In this document: positions 47,658 through 56,092 of the stretch, piece after piece
Numbering within the stretch: the stretch's first letter is position 1
How the letters are laid out: each line of letters starts with the position of its first letter
Source: Polynucleobacter ibericus
GTDB taxonomy: Bacteria; Pseudomonadota; Gammaproteobacteria; Burkholderiales; Burkholderiaceae
Assembly: GCF_018687955.1 (NCBI RefSeq)
Contig: NZ_CP061309.1
Location: 1,782,007 to 1,846,006, forward strand
Length of the DNA: 64,000 nt
Direction of reading: 5' to 3'
The notes under the pieces: generated by a model
Database searches by the model: none
Seen by the model: only the letters and a program-made list of their open reading frames with translations
Told to the model about the DNA's origin: nothing
Made by a program: the position numbers and the translations under genes

Positions 47658-48565
47658 TACTGCATACCCTCTAGGGTACGACGACTCATTTTGAATACTT
47701 CTGACAGTGCATCAGTGCCATTGACTGGCAAGATATTAGGTAATTGCATTGAAGCTATGTTGTCACGAGACATCAAGGTTGGACCGGGTAGAAATTCAAA
47801 TGCCAACGCCTGAAGGTGGCCTACAAAAGCGGGAACAGGAATAATGGCGCATGTGGTCTTGGCTTTACGTGCTGCAAACTCGACGATCTCTTTCATGGTG
47901 TAAACCGTTGGGCCTACCAGATCATAAGACTGACGAATAGTTTGTGGCATCGACAACGATTTAACAAATGCCGTTGCAACATCATCTACGCTTACTGGCT
48001 GAAACTGCGCTTGATGGTTAGCTAATGGCATTGCCGGGAACAATTTAGTTAATTTAGAAAACAAGTTAATAAATTGATCCTGCGCCCCAAAGATGACTGA
48101 TGGCCTGAAGATAGTCCAGTCTAAATTGCTTGCCTTCACTGCAGCCTCACCATCACCCTTGCTGCGCTGATACATAGATGGGCCTTGAGAATCTGCCCCT
48201 AAAGCGCTCATGTGCAAGTAGCGCTTTAAGCCATGTAACTGCATCGCAGTAATAATATTTTTAGGCAACTCAACATGCGCTGCTTTAAATACTTTTCCAT
48301 AAGGTTGAGCAGGCTTATCGTGCAGCACGCCAACTAAATTAATTACAGCGCCATTAGGTTTAATGCGCTCACAAAGACTCTGTAGTTCATCAAACTCATG
48401 AACATCTGCTTCTTCAACATGTATTTTAGGCAACATACGTAATTCACGGGCAGCGCCCAAATGACTGGTTGGTACTAATACGGAATAGCCCGCTAATTGA
48501 AGTTGTGCAGCGATAACACGCCCAACAAATCCATTACCGCCGATGAGAAGAATGTCGTATTTCAT
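47657..48565 (-). CDS. complex I NDUFA9-like NAD(P)-binding protein
   Basis: A 302-residue atypical short-chain dehydrogenase. [31 protein letters not shown] is the Rossmann loop (GGxGFxG), [20 protein letters not shown] and [27 protein letters not shown] are family signatures of the NDUFA9 subgroup, where the Tyr-x3-Lys becomes YQRSK. Bacterial members are presumed to support respiration or quinone metabolism, without clear proof. One-base overlap with cca; 36 bases after the lytic transglycosylase gene. Confidence 0.87.
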   Translation of the reverse strand: MKYDILLIGGNGFVGRVIAAQLQLAGYSVLVPTSHLGAARELRMLPKIHVEEADVHEFDELQSLCERIKPNGAVINLVGVLHDKPAQPYGKVFKAAHVELPKNIITAMQLHGLKRYLHMSALGADSQGPSMYQRSKGDGEAAVKASNLDWTIFRPSVIFGAQDQFINLFSKLTKLFPAMPLANHQAQFQPVSVDDVATAFVKSLSMPQTIRQSYDLVGPTVYTMKEIVEFAARKAKTTCAIIPVPAFVGHLQALAFEFLPGPTLMSRDNIASMQLPNILPVNGTDALSEVFKMSRRTLEGMQ

Positions 48566-48601
48566 AGGAAGCTTTCTTGGCTTAGCGCAGTGATGAGGGG
48601 T

Positions 48602-50560
48602 TTAAGGAAGCTCAGATTGAGTTGCAGCCTTAGGAGCGATAACACCTAAGCGCTGTTTTAAAGAATGTGTTTGGCCATTCATTACAGATGAATAGTAATT
48701 CGCATTCGAGAGCACATTTTTCACATAGACACGCGTCTCAGTAAACGGAATAGTTTCAGCAAAAATAGCACCCTCAGTGGGACCAGATAATTTTTCACGC
48801 CAAGCCTTTGAGCGAGAAGGACCTGCGTTGTAAGCTGCGGAAGCTAAAACCCAAGAACCATCCAAATCAACTAAGACCATATTTAAATAATTACTACCTA
48901 AGGTCAAATTGGTATTGGTATCACTTAATTTGTCATTGGTGTAATTCGTCATCCCAATTTTCTTGGCTACATACTTTGCAGTATTTGGCATTACCTGCAT
49001 TAATCCCGATGCACCAACAGAAGAAGAGGCATTCATAATGAAGCGTGATTCTTGACGGATCAAGCCATAAGCCCAAGCAAGATTCAAATCAATCTGTCTT
49101 GCAATAGGAGATAGCTCTTCTTTGAATGGGGTCGGATAGCGCAAACTAAAGTCGTGCTCTTGCTTAGTCCGATCGGCAGTATTCACCACGCGGTCATATA
49201 AATGGATACGCTTTGCATATTCTGCTGCGGCCAGTAACTGCTTGTCGGTCATATTGCGCAGCTCCCAATTCCACTCGCGATTACCTTCAAAGCGTAAATT
49301 CATGGCATACAAACGCTCGCCCCGAACAAAGCCTTTGCGACTTGCCATTGCATCAATCTCTTGCTCAGTCACTTTTGTTTTAGCAGGTGCATGATTGGAT
49401 TTACCCAACTCTTCGCGAGCAAGTTGGCCATAAAAATTGTATTGCTCAGCAATTAGCTCAAAACTCTCTTTAGCTTTTGCTTCCTGACCTTCCGCCTTCA
49501 ATGCGCGGCCATACCAATAAGTCCATGCAGGATCTTTACTGCGCACAGCAGGGTTCATACCATCAATCGCATTTTTTACTAAGGACCAATCTTTAGCGCG
49601 CAAGCCTGCGCGCACTTTCCACTCTTGTGACTCAACGGAAAGAAGTTCGTTATAGCCTAGCTCTTGCTGTAGGCGATACGCATCATCTGCGTTTGGATCT
49701 AACTTCTTAGCTAAAAATTGTCCGATGACGCCCCATGCAACCGCTTGATTTTCCTTGCTATAACGAGAGGCATTTTGAGAAAAATCGCGATATGTTTTAG
49801 CAGGATCTGCTTTAGCCGCTTTAACAATATCGCCAATAGGATCTTCACCACCTAAGCGACGGGCCATGGTGTCAAAACCCCTCTCACTTGCAGCGCGACC
49901 AATCGCCTTAGCCTCGCTCGGAGTCATACCACCAGCAGCAACTAGTGATGGCACTAACTCCTGACATGCTTGACCAAAGTAACTTGGGTCTAACAATACA
50001 GAACGTGAATCCATTGCCAACTTCGTAGGATTTTCGCCCTGGGACAATTTAGACAATAAGGAGTAACACTTCACTTGTGTATCGTCATCTAATACAAACT
50101 TGGCATACTCGGCATCAAAGCGTGCCCAGTCCTTACGTTTACCTAAAACCAATAGCCAATCATTACGCATACGATCAGCCAAGGCTGTACCTTGATATTG
50201 ATTTAAGAAAGCAACTACCTGAGCATCAGCACTATAGTCACCACGCGCCCCACCAGCGCCATCAAATAATTGTGGCTTGATGCGGAAGTAAGCGACATAG
50301 TCGTCAAATGGGTAGTTTGCTAAATTGGATGAAAGTTGCTGAGTACGAAATACATCATTCTTTTTTGCCGCTTCACGCAAGTCAATAAACATCCGATCGG
50401 TGTCGGTAATTTCGGCAGGGGCAGCCTTACTTTCATAAGACTTAGGCAAGCTTGGCTTTTTCAGCTTTTCTGCATAGCTATTGGACGCGCCTAGAAGGCA
50501 GCCCAAAACCAGAATCTTGGCCCATGAAAGGTATTTGCTGTTTACTGTTGCAGACTTCAT
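48602..50560 (-). CDS. slt: soluble lytic murein transglycosylase
   Basis: A 652-residue periplasmic enzyme. An N-terminal signal peptide (KILVLGCLLGASNSYA, cleavage near residue 30) is followed by a long alpha-superhelical U domain (about 50-450), then a C-terminal lysozyme-like SLT domain (about 480-630): LIRQESRFIMNASSSVGASGLMQVMPNTA with the catalytic glutamate of the ES motif, and YNAGPSRSKAWRE. It cleaves peptidoglycan to 1,6-anhydromuropeptides. An AmpG-like importer for such products is encoded at 59405-60724. Divergent from the 5-FTHF cyclo-ligase. Confidence 0.93.
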   Translation of the reverse strand: MKSATVNSKYLSWAKILVLGCLLGASNSYAEKLKKPSLPKSYESKAAPAEITDTDRMFIDLREAAKKNDVFRTQQLSSNLANYPFDDYVAYFRIKPQLFDGAGGARGDYSADAQVVAFLNQYQGTALADRMRNDWLLVLGKRKDWARFDAEYAKFVLDDDTQVKCYSLLSKLSQGENPTKLAMDSRSVLLDPSYFGQACQELVPSLVAAGGMTPSEAKAIGRAASERGFDTMARRLGGEDPIGDIVKAAKADPAKTYRDFSQNASRYSKENQAVAWGVIGQFLAKKLDPNADDAYRLQQELGYNELLSVESQEWKVRAGLRAKDWSLVKNAIDGMNPAVRSKDPAWTYWYGRALKAEGQEAKAKESFELIAEQYNFYGQLAREELGKSNHAPAKTKVTEQEIDAMASRKGFVRGERLYAMNLRFEGNREWNWELRNMTDKQLLAAAEYAKRIHLYDRVVNTADRTKQEHDFSLRYPTPFKEELSPIARQIDLNLAWAYGLIRQESRFIMNASSSVGASGLMQVMPNTAKYVAKKIGMTNYTNDKLSDTNTNLTLGSNYLNMVLVDLDGSWVLASAAYNAGPSRSKAWREKLSGPTEGAIFAETIPFTETRVYVKNVLSNANYYSSVMNGQTHSLKQRLGVIAPKAATQSELP

Positions 50561-50584
50561 TCTGACGATCTAACCCTATCTTTC

Positions 50585-50608
50585 ATTGCAAGGCTTAAGC
50601 TTTGCAAT
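50585..50608. repeat. 24-bp near-perfect palindrome between slt and the cyclo-ligase gene
   Basis: ATTGCAAGGCTT followed directly by AAGCTTTGCAAT forms a dyad with 11 of 12 complementary positions, the exception being a G opposite a T. It lies in the 83-base gap between the divergent starts of slt and the 5-FTHF cyclo-ligase, so an operator is possible. The 15-mer CATTGCAAGGCTTAA covering its left arm (50584-50598) recurs exactly at 50751-50765 inside the cyclo-ligase coding sequence. Confidence 0.6.
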
Positions 50609-50643
50609 ACTTGATTACTATATCTTCTAATTTTCGCCTGATA

Positions 50644-51270
50644 ATGGTCGATATGCACGGTAATTCACCAAAAACTCTTCGCCAGGATTTATTAAAACAA
50701 CGCAAAGAATTTGCTGCGGGCAAAAGCTATGCATCAGCCAAGGCAGATCTCATTGCAAGGCTTAATGGTTTTTTGCTTAAAGCAGGGCAATCTGTCGGAT
50801 CTATAGCGCTTTATTGGCCCATTCAGGATGAGGTGGATCTACGCCCAACTTTAATCAGCTGGATGAAGAGCGATGCCCATCGCCGACTAGCCCTACCTTT
50901 TGCGCGCCCAGATAAGCATCTTGACTTTTTTGAGTGGCAAGAAGGGGATCTCTTAATCCCAAGCGCGCATGGTGTTCCCGAGCCCAATCCAAACAATACT
51001 GCTAGACCTCAACTAATCCCTGATTTGATCCTTATTCCTTGCGTAGGATGGTCCTGCTCCGAGATAGATGGCGCAAACCATTATTGGCGACTTGGCTATG
51101 GTGGCGGCTATTTTGACCGTACCCTGGCGCAACTACGAAAAGATAATCCAAACCTCATTTGCATGGGGATTGGATTTGGTTGGCAAAAGCTAGACGATTC
51201 TCAGTGGGCAGCTCAAACACATGATGAGCCCTTAGACATGCTCCTGACGGAGTCTGATTTATTTTGCTAG
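50644..51270 (+). CDS. 5-formyltetrahydrofolate cyclo-ligase
   Basis: A roughly 208-residue enzyme that converts 5-formyl- to 5,10-methenyl-tetrahydrofolate with ATP. KTLRQDLLKQRKEFA is the N-terminal basic motif, IALYWPIQDEVDLRPTLISW and LILIPCVGWSCSEIDGANHYWRLGYGGGYFDRTLAQL are the substrate and ATP-binding signatures. The start is uncertain: ATG at 50644 (used), 50653 or 50602 are in frame and none has a clear Shine-Dalgarno. It converges on metF with 8 bases between the stops; both handle one-carbon folates. Confidence 0.9.
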   Translation: MVDMHGNSPKTLRQDLLKQRKEFAAGKSYASAKADLIARLNGFLLKAGQSVGSIALYWPIQDEVDLRPTLISWMKSDAHRRLALPFARPDKHLDFFEWQEGDLLIPSAHGVPEPNPNNTARPQLIPDLILIPCVGWSCSEIDGANHYWRLGYGGGYFDRTLAQLRKDNPNLICMGIGFGWQKLDDSQWAAQTHDEPLDMLLTESDLFC

Positions 51271-51278
51271 ATTACTGC

Positions 51279-52115
51279 TTAAGCTTGCTTTGTCAGGCCT
51301 AAGTTATCTGCAATTGCTAAAACTGCATCCGCCTGATTCAGTGAATAGAAATGAATTCCGGGGGCGCCAACAGCTAGCAGTTGATCACACAAGTCGGTGA
51401 CAACCTCTTCGCCGAATGCACGGATAGAAGCAATGTCATCGCCATAAGACTGGAGACGTAAACGAATCCAGCGTGGAATTTCTGCGCCGCAAGCGTCAGA
51501 GAATCTTAACAACTGACTGCTATTGGTGATCGGCATAATGCCGGCAATGATGGGTTGGGTGACACCGAGATCATAGGCCTCATCCACAAAGCGGAAGTAA
51601 GCATCGCTGTTATAAAAATACTGGGTGACGGCAGAGTTTGCGCCCGCCTTCATTTTTTGCACAAAGAAATCCACATCACTAGCAGGTGACTTTGCCTGTG
51701 GATGCATTTCTGGATATGCGGCTACATCGATGTGAAACCAATCGCCTGTTTCTGCACGAATAAATTCCACCAATTCATTAGCGTGATGAAACTCGCCATA
51801 CTGGCCCATGCCAGATGGCAAGTCGCCACGTAAGGCCACAATACGCTTCACACCTAATGCCTGATATTGCTTGAGCATCTCGCGCACGCTTTCACGTGAG
51901 CTGCCAACACAAGATAGGTGAGGAGCGACCGCTGCACCAGCAGCATGAATGTCACTCACCACTTTTAAAGTGCCAGACTGAGTAGAGCCACCGGCACCAA
52001 AGGTCACGGAATAAAACGAAGGCTTAAGCGTTTCAGAAAAACGCTCGCGCACTAGATGCAACTTACTCTCACCTTCAGGTGTTTTTGGAGGAAAGAATTC
52101 AATGCTTAATTCCAT
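51279..52115 (-). CDS. metF: 5,10-methylenetetrahydrofolate reductase
   Basis: A 278-residue FAD-dependent reductase producing 5-methyltetrahydrofolate for methionine synthase. LSIEFFPPKTPEGE at the N terminus, VTFGAGGSTQSGTLKV, VALRGDLPSG and AVTQYFYNSDAYFRFVDEA are the family motifs; IAGIMPITNSSQLLRFSDACGAEIP near the C terminus completes it. It is 37 bases downstream of ahcY on the same strand and would be read through from the metK-ahcY unit, so it should share the SAH-riboswitch-controlled transcript. Confidence 0.96.
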   Translation of the reverse strand: MELSIEFFPPKTPEGESKLHLVRERFSETLKPSFYSVTFGAGGSTQSGTLKVVSDIHAAGAAVAPHLSCVGSSRESVREMLKQYQALGVKRIVALRGDLPSGMGQYGEFHHANELVEFIRAETGDWFHIDVAAYPEMHPQAKSPASDVDFFVQKMKAGANSAVTQYFYNSDAYFRFVDEAYDLGVTQPIIAGIMPITNSSQLLRFSDACGAEIPRWIRLRLQSYGDDIASIRAFGEEVVTDLCDQLLAVGAPGIHFYSLNQADAVLAIADNLGLTKQA

Positions 52116-52152
52116 GATTTTGGGCCTAGGTATCTATTGAACAGTGATTGGA

Positions 52153-53598
52153 TTAATAACGATAGTGGTCAGCCTTGTATGGGCCTTCCTTCGTTACGCC
52201 AATGTAAGAAGCTTGCTGATCCGACAACACAGTTAACTCGGCATTCAGAGTCTTCAGCTGTAAACGCGCAACCTTCTCATCCAAATGCTTAGGCAACGTG
52301 TAAACACCAACTGGGTATTTATCTGTACCGACAGCATTCCACAATTCGATTTGAGCAATCACTTGGTTCGCAAATGAAGAGCTCATCACATAAGAAGGGT
52401 GTCCTGTACCGCAACCGAGGTTTACCAAGCGACCCTTAGCCAAAATGATGATGCGCTTTTCAGGTTTGCCATTTGCCGCTGGGAAAATCACATGGTCAAC
52501 TTGTGGCTTGATCTCTTCCCACTTGTATTTTTCAATACCAGCAACATCGATCTCATTATCAAAGTGACCAATGTTACAAACGATGGCTTGATTCTTCATC
52601 TTCGCCATATGGTCATGTGTAATCACATGGTAGTTACCAGTTGCAGAAACAAAAATATCCGCCTTATCAGCAGCGTAATCCATTGTTACAACGCGGTAGC
52701 CTTCCATGGCTGCTTGTAATGCACAGATTGGATCTACTTCGGTAACCCAAACTTGAGCAGACAAGGCGCGCAGTGCCTGGGCAGAACCTTTACCCACATC
52801 GCCGTAGCCACAAACAACTGCAACCTTACCTGCCACCATCACGTCAGTAGCACGCTTGATTGCATCAACCAAAGACTCACGGCAACCATAGAGGTTATCG
52901 AATTTGCTCTTAGTAACGGAGTCGTTTACGTTAATCGCCGGGAACTTCAAATCGCCCTTAGCAAACATTTGATACAAGCGGTGTACACCGGTAGTAGTTT
53001 CTTCAGTTACACCCTTTACTTTTTCTAAGCGTGTTGAATACCAAGTTGGATCTTGTGCCAATTTTTTCTTAATCGCAGAAAATAAAATGGTCTCTTCTTC
53101 GCTAGTAGGGTGATTCAAGCAAGCTTGATCTTTTTCAGCACGTGCGCCGAGGTGCAATAGCAAAGTAGCATCGCCACCATCATCCAAAATCATATTGGTG
53201 AAGCCGCCATCAGCCCACTCAAAAATACGATGGGTGAAATCCCAATACTGCTCCAGGGTTTCACCCTTAATAGCAAACACAGGTGTGCCATTAGCAGCGA
53301 TTGCAGCAGCAGCGTGATCTTGGGTAGAGAAAATATTACATGAGGCCCATTGCACCTCAGCGCCAAGCGCTTCGAGTGTCTCAATCAACACTGCCGTTTG
53401 AATGGTCATATGTAATGAACCAGTAATGCGCGCACCACGCAATGGCTGCTGTGCGGCAAATTCATCACGGATGGCGATCAAGCCGGGCATCTCAGTTTCA
53501 GCAATCGCAATTTCTTTACGGCCGAAGTCAGCCAAAGTAATGTCGGCAATTGCGCAACGAGTTGCAACAAAGTTATTTAAATCAGAAACGGTATTCAT
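52153..53598 (-). CDS. ahcY: adenosylhomocysteinase (SAH hydrolase)
   Basis: A 481-residue NAD-dependent enzyme that hydrolyses SAH to adenosine and homocysteine. The start at 53598 ([26 protein letters not shown]) is chosen because GGAG lies 7 bases upstream; a longer reading would run into the riboswitch. Motifs include [49 protein letters not shown] (NAD loop) and [12 protein letters not shown]-terminal [10 protein letters not shown] is conserved. Preceded by an SAH riboswitch, and followed by metF. Confidence 0.97.
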   Translation of the reverse strand: MNTVSDLNNFVATRCAIADITLADFGRKEIAIAETEMPGLIAIRDEFAAQQPLRGARITGSLHMTIQTAVLIETLEALGAEVQWASCNIFSTQDHAAAAIAANGTPVFAIKGETLEQYWDFTHRIFEWADGGFTNMILDDGGDATLLLHLGARAEKDQACLNHPTSEEETILFSAIKKKLAQDPTWYSTRLEKVKGVTEETTTGVHRLYQMFAKGDLKFPAINVNDSVTKSKFDNLYGCRESLVDAIKRATDVMVAGKVAVVCGYGDVGKGSAQALRALSAQVWVTEVDPICALQAAMEGYRVVTMDYAADKADIFVSATGNYHVITHDHMAKMKNQAIVCNIGHFDNEIDVAGIEKYKWEEIKPQVDHVIFPAANGKPEKRIIILAKGRLVNLGCGTGHPSYVMSSSFANQVIAQIELWNAVGTDKYPVGVYTLPKHLDEKVARLQLKTLNAELTVLSDQQASYIGVTKEGPYKADHYRY

Positions 53599-53603
53599 TA
53601 ATG

Positions 53604-53669
53604 CTCCAGCTAAATACGATCCAATGCTGGAGTAGAAACTCGCTAGCCATTGAATCATGGGTTAGCGAG
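53604..53669 (-). promoter_or_regulatory. expression platform of the SAH riboswitch: two hairpins, one covering the ahcY ribosome site
   Basis: Reading the minus strand, hairpin H1 pairs CTCGCTA (53663-53669) with TAGCGAG (53639-53645), with an inner CCAT/ATGG extension. Its first three bases are the last three of the pseudoknot strand GCGCTC, so H1 and the ligand-bound fold compete. Hairpin H2 pairs CTCCAGC (53626-53632) with GCTGGAG (53604-53610), and the latter includes the GGAG Shine-Dalgarno of ahcY. If SAH locks the pseudoknot, H1 opens and its freed GAGT could pair with ACTC at the base of H2, releasing the ribosome site. The switch model is my inference. Confidence 0.65.
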
Positions 53670-53770
53670 CGCGGTTGCAATTAGCAAACTCCGGGGTTAC
53701 CTAGGAATCCACTCCCTTCAAGCCTGGGGAAGTGCTGGGTCTCAGCATTCCTTGCAACGCTCCTTGAAGG
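53667..53770 (-). promoter_or_regulatory. S-adenosylhomocysteine (SAH) riboswitch aptamer upstream of ahcY
   Basis: On the minus strand the conserved SAH aptamer is visible. P1 pairs CCTTCAAG (53763-53770) with CTTGAAGG (53715-53722). Between them lie GGAGCGTTGCAA, a hairpin with TGCTGAGACCCAGCA, and the conserved CCAGG before the P1 return. The downstream GCGCTC (53667-53672) can pair with GAGCGT in the core to give the pseudoknot. SAH riboswitches are established ON switches upstream of ahcY, metF and metH in beta- and gammaproteobacteria. It is directly upstream of ahcY, matching the family context. Confidence 0.88.
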
Positions 53771-53800
53771 TATGCCGTAATTGTAAACAATTACGGCATA
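53771..53800. repeat. 13-bp perfect inverted repeat between metK and the SAH aptamer
   Basis: TATGCCGTAATTG (53771-53783), loop TAAA, CAATTACGGCATA (53788-53800). The stem is perfect and abuts the first base of the SAH aptamer P1. As RNA on the minus strand it forms a strong hairpin 39 bases after the metK stop but is followed by ACCTTC, not a T tract, so it is not a canonical intrinsic terminator. It may stabilise the metK 3' end, protect the transcript or insulate aptamer folding. Confidence 0.7.
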
Positions 53801-53838
53801 TTTCGCCTCAATACACCTACAAACTGCGTATTTCCTGC

Positions 53839-55005
53839 TTACAGACCAGCTGCTGCACGTAATGCAGCCGCTTTATCTGTTTGCTCCCAAGTAAATTCTG
53901 GCTCCTCACGACCAAAGTGGCCATAAGCAGCAGTCTTCTTATAAATTGGGCGTAAGAGATTCAGCATCTTCACAATGCCTTTTGGACGCAAGTCAAAGTG
54001 TTCAGAAACCAATTGGGCGATCTTCTCATCAGAAATTTTGCCTGTACCGAATGTACTCACCATTACTGAAGTTGGCTTAGCAACACCAATTGCATAAGAG
54101 ATCTGAATCAAACACTTACTTGCCAAACCAGCAGCAACCACATTCTTTGCAACGTAACGACCAGCGTATGCAGCAGAACGGTCGACTTTAGATGGATCTT
54201 TGCCAGAGAAAGCGCCGCCGCCGTGAGGGGCTGCACCACCGTAGGTATCCACGATAATTTTACGACCGGTTAAACCACAATCGCCTTGTGGGCCGCCGAT
54301 AACGAAACGACCTGTTGGGTTTACCAAAAAGTTAATCGCACCTTTGATTAAGTGCTTAGGCAATACTGGTTTGATGATTTCTTCGATCACTGCTTCACGT
54401 AATTTTTCGAGAGAAATTTCTTCATCATGCTGAGTAGAGAGCACAACAGTATCGATCGAGTCAGGCTTGCCATCTACATAGCGCAAGGTCACTTGTGACT
54501 TCGCATCAGGGCGCAACCAGTTCAAGCGGCCATCACGGCGCAATTGTGATTGACGCTCGACCAAGCGGTGTGACAAGTGAATTGGCAAAGGCATGAGCTC
54601 TGCGGTCTCGTCACAAGCGTAACCAAACATCAAGCCTTGATCGCCAGCGCCTTGATCTAAGCCATCATCATGGGCCTTATCAACACCTTGAGCGATATCA
54701 GGACTTTGCTTGTCATAGGCAACTAATACTGCACAACCTTTGTAGTCGATTCCGTAGTCAGTGTTGTCGTAACCAATTTCGCGCAAGGTATTGCGTGCTA
54801 CTTGGATGTAATCAACGTTTGCATTGGTAGTAATTTCACCCGCTAGAACCACTAAGCCGGTATTACATAAAGTTTCTGCTGCAACACGTGCAGTTGGATC
54901 TTGGGCCAAGATGGCATCAAGAATCGAATCAGAAATTTGGTCTGCTACTTTATCGGGGTGACCTTCAGAAACGGATTCTGAGGTAAAGAAGTAATCGTTT
55001 GCCAT
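53839..55005 (-). CDS. metK: S-adenosylmethionine synthetase
   Basis: A 388-residue enzyme that makes SAM from methionine and [71 protein letters not shown] and [27 protein letters not shown] are the family motifs in order. AAGGA lies 8 bases before the ATG. It is preceded by a leader of about 118 bases holding a SAM-II-like aptamer, so feedback by its product is expected. ahcY and metF follow on the same strand. Confidence 0.97.
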   Translation of the reverse strand: MANDYFFTSESVSEGHPDKVADQISDSILDAILAQDPTARVAAETLCNTGLVVLAGEITTNANVDYIQVARNTLREIGYDNTDYGIDYKGCAVLVAYDKQSPDIAQGVDKAHDDGLDQGAGDQGLMFGYACDETAELMPLPIHLSHRLVERQSQLRRDGRLNWLRPDAKSQVTLRYVDGKPDSIDTVVLSTQHDEEISLEKLREAVIEEIIKPVLPKHLIKGAINFLVNPTGRFVIGGPQGDCGLTGRKIIVDTYGGAAPHGGGAFSGKDPSKVDRSAAYAGRYVAKNVVAAGLASKCLIQISYAIGVAKPTSVMVSTFGTGKISDEKIAQLVSEHFDLRPKGIVKMLNLLRPIYKKTAAYGHFGREEPEFTWEQTDKAAALRAAAGL

Positions 55006-55074
55006 TGCATATTCCTTTAAAAATTAACACGATCATTGGGACAACTCGACGTGCCAGGAACCACAACGGCGACG

Positions 55075-55123
55075 CTTTAGCAGAATTTATGAATCGCCCT
55101 GCAAGTTGCCTTAACTCAGCGAT
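55075..55123 (-). promoter_or_regulatory. SAM-II-like riboswitch aptamer upstream of metK
   Basis: Read on the minus strand, P1 pairs ATCGC (55119-55123) with GCGAT (55098-55102). Inside are CGCTGAGTTAA and TTGCA, followed by CATAAAT and the conserved 3' GCTAAA (55076-55081). This matches the SAM-II pattern as I recall it: CGC-TGATTTAA, TTGCA, P1 return, TGATAAAT, GCTAAA. The pseudoknot can form between GCAG and CTGC, a different but complementary pair from the recalled reference, which supports the fold. A small AAG-GCAA-CTT hairpin in loop 1 is an oddity. SAM-V shares this binding core and cannot be excluded. The location just before metK fits. Confidence 0.72.
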
Positions 55124-55130
55124 ATTCAAA

Positions 55131-55159
55131 TTTTATCCGAAAATTGCCTAATTCGGCAA
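55131..55159 (-). promoter_or_regulatory. candidate sigma-70-type promoter for metK
   Basis: On the minus strand TTGCCG (55154-55159) is followed 16-18 bases later by GATAAA or TAAAAT (55130-55137), a reasonable -35/-10 pair. Transcription would begin near 55123, just at the first base of the SAM-II-like P1, which is the expected position for a leader riboswitch. Based on pattern only. Confidence 0.45.
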
Positions 55160-55208
55160 GGCAAGTGGAAATCCACACACTGAGAGCGGCATTGAATATC
55201 ATTGGGGG

Positions 55209-56069
55209 GTGCGAAAAATCCTTCTAAAGCTCTGCCTAAATACGATTGCCCTGCTTCCCCTTGCCCTCGTGCAAGTGATTGGCGCTGCTTTAGGCATGCT
55301 GGCTTATGTTGGCTCCAAACAATATCGCTCGCTCTTTCGCCCGCAATACGAAGCTGTAGTGAACTCTCGTGGTTTGCCATTCAAACTATGGGAGGCAGTT
55401 CGAGCTTCCGGAATGCTGTTCTCCGATAGCCTGTGGATTTGGCGTAATCCAGCGAAAGCGCTCAGCCTAGTAGAAGTAAAAAATTGGGATTTAGTCGAAG
55501 CCGCTATTAGCGAAGGGCATGGCTTAGTCATGCTTACCCCGCACCTAGGTGGCTTTGAAATTATTCCCCGCGTGCTGGCCCAACATTTTCCGGCGACGAT
55601 TCTGTATCGCCCTTCGCGTCAAGAGTGGCTCAATGAAGTAGTGGAAGAGGGTCGCGCCTATCCCAATATGCATTTTGTTCCCACCAACCTCAATGGTGTG
55701 CGCCAGATGACCAGAGCACTCACTCGAGGCGAAGCTATTGGCATTCTCCCGGATCAAGTCCCTAGCGGCGGTGAAGGCGTATGGGTACCTTTTTTTGGAC
55801 GCCCTGCTTACACAACACCATTGCCAGCCCGACTTGCCAATCGTAACAACACACCGGTAGTAATGTTTACCGCCAAGCGCAAATCTATTGGCAAAGGCTG
55901 GCTCATGCAAGCAACTCGTCTTACGCCATTGTCAGAGGATGCCAATATTGCCGCTGCAGAGCTCAATATTGCGATTGAAAATGCAGTACTCATCGCACCA
56001 GAACAATTCATTTGGTCTTACAACCGCTATAAGCATCCAGCCGGTGCAGAATTACCGCCAAGCAATTAA
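55209..56069 (+). CDS. lipid A biosynthesis lauroyl acyltransferase family protein
   Basis: A 286-residue LpxL/HtrB-type acyltransferase with GTG start. An N-terminal membrane segment (LCLNTIALLPLALVQVIGAALGMLAYV) anchors it in the inner membrane. TPHLGGFEIIPRVLA holds the HX4E catalytic pair, LPDQVPSGGEGVWVPFFGRPAYTTPLPARLA the second and third blocks. It transfers secondary acyl chains to lipid A. The gene begins divergently from metK with about 200 bases between starts and is followed by a second acyltransferase gene 23 bases on. Confidence 0.88.
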   Translation: MRKILLKLCLNTIALLPLALVQVIGAALGMLAYVGSKQYRSLFRPQYEAVVNSRGLPFKLWEAVRASGMLFSDSLWIWRNPAKALSLVEVKNWDLVEAAISEGHGLVMLTPHLGGFEIIPRVLAQHFPATILYRPSRQEWLNEVVEEGRAYPNMHFVPTNLNGVRQMTRALTRGEAIGILPDQVPSGGEGVWVPFFGRPAYTTPLPARLANRNNTPVVMFTAKRKSIGKGWLMQATRLTPLSEDANIAAAELNIAIENAVLIAPEQFIWSYNRYKHPAGAELPPSN

Positions 56070-56092
56070 ATAAATTCGTTATCATTTTTGAA

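Noticed and set aside
50561-50643. 6S RNA upstream of the 5-FTHF cyclo-ligase gene, as in Enterobacteria
   Set aside because: The intergenic gap is about 80 bases, less than half the length of a 6S RNA.
53599-53658. N-terminal extension of AhcY by 20 residues
   Set aside because: It would translate through the riboswitch expression platform; the ATG at 53598 has a proper ribosome site and conserved N terminus.
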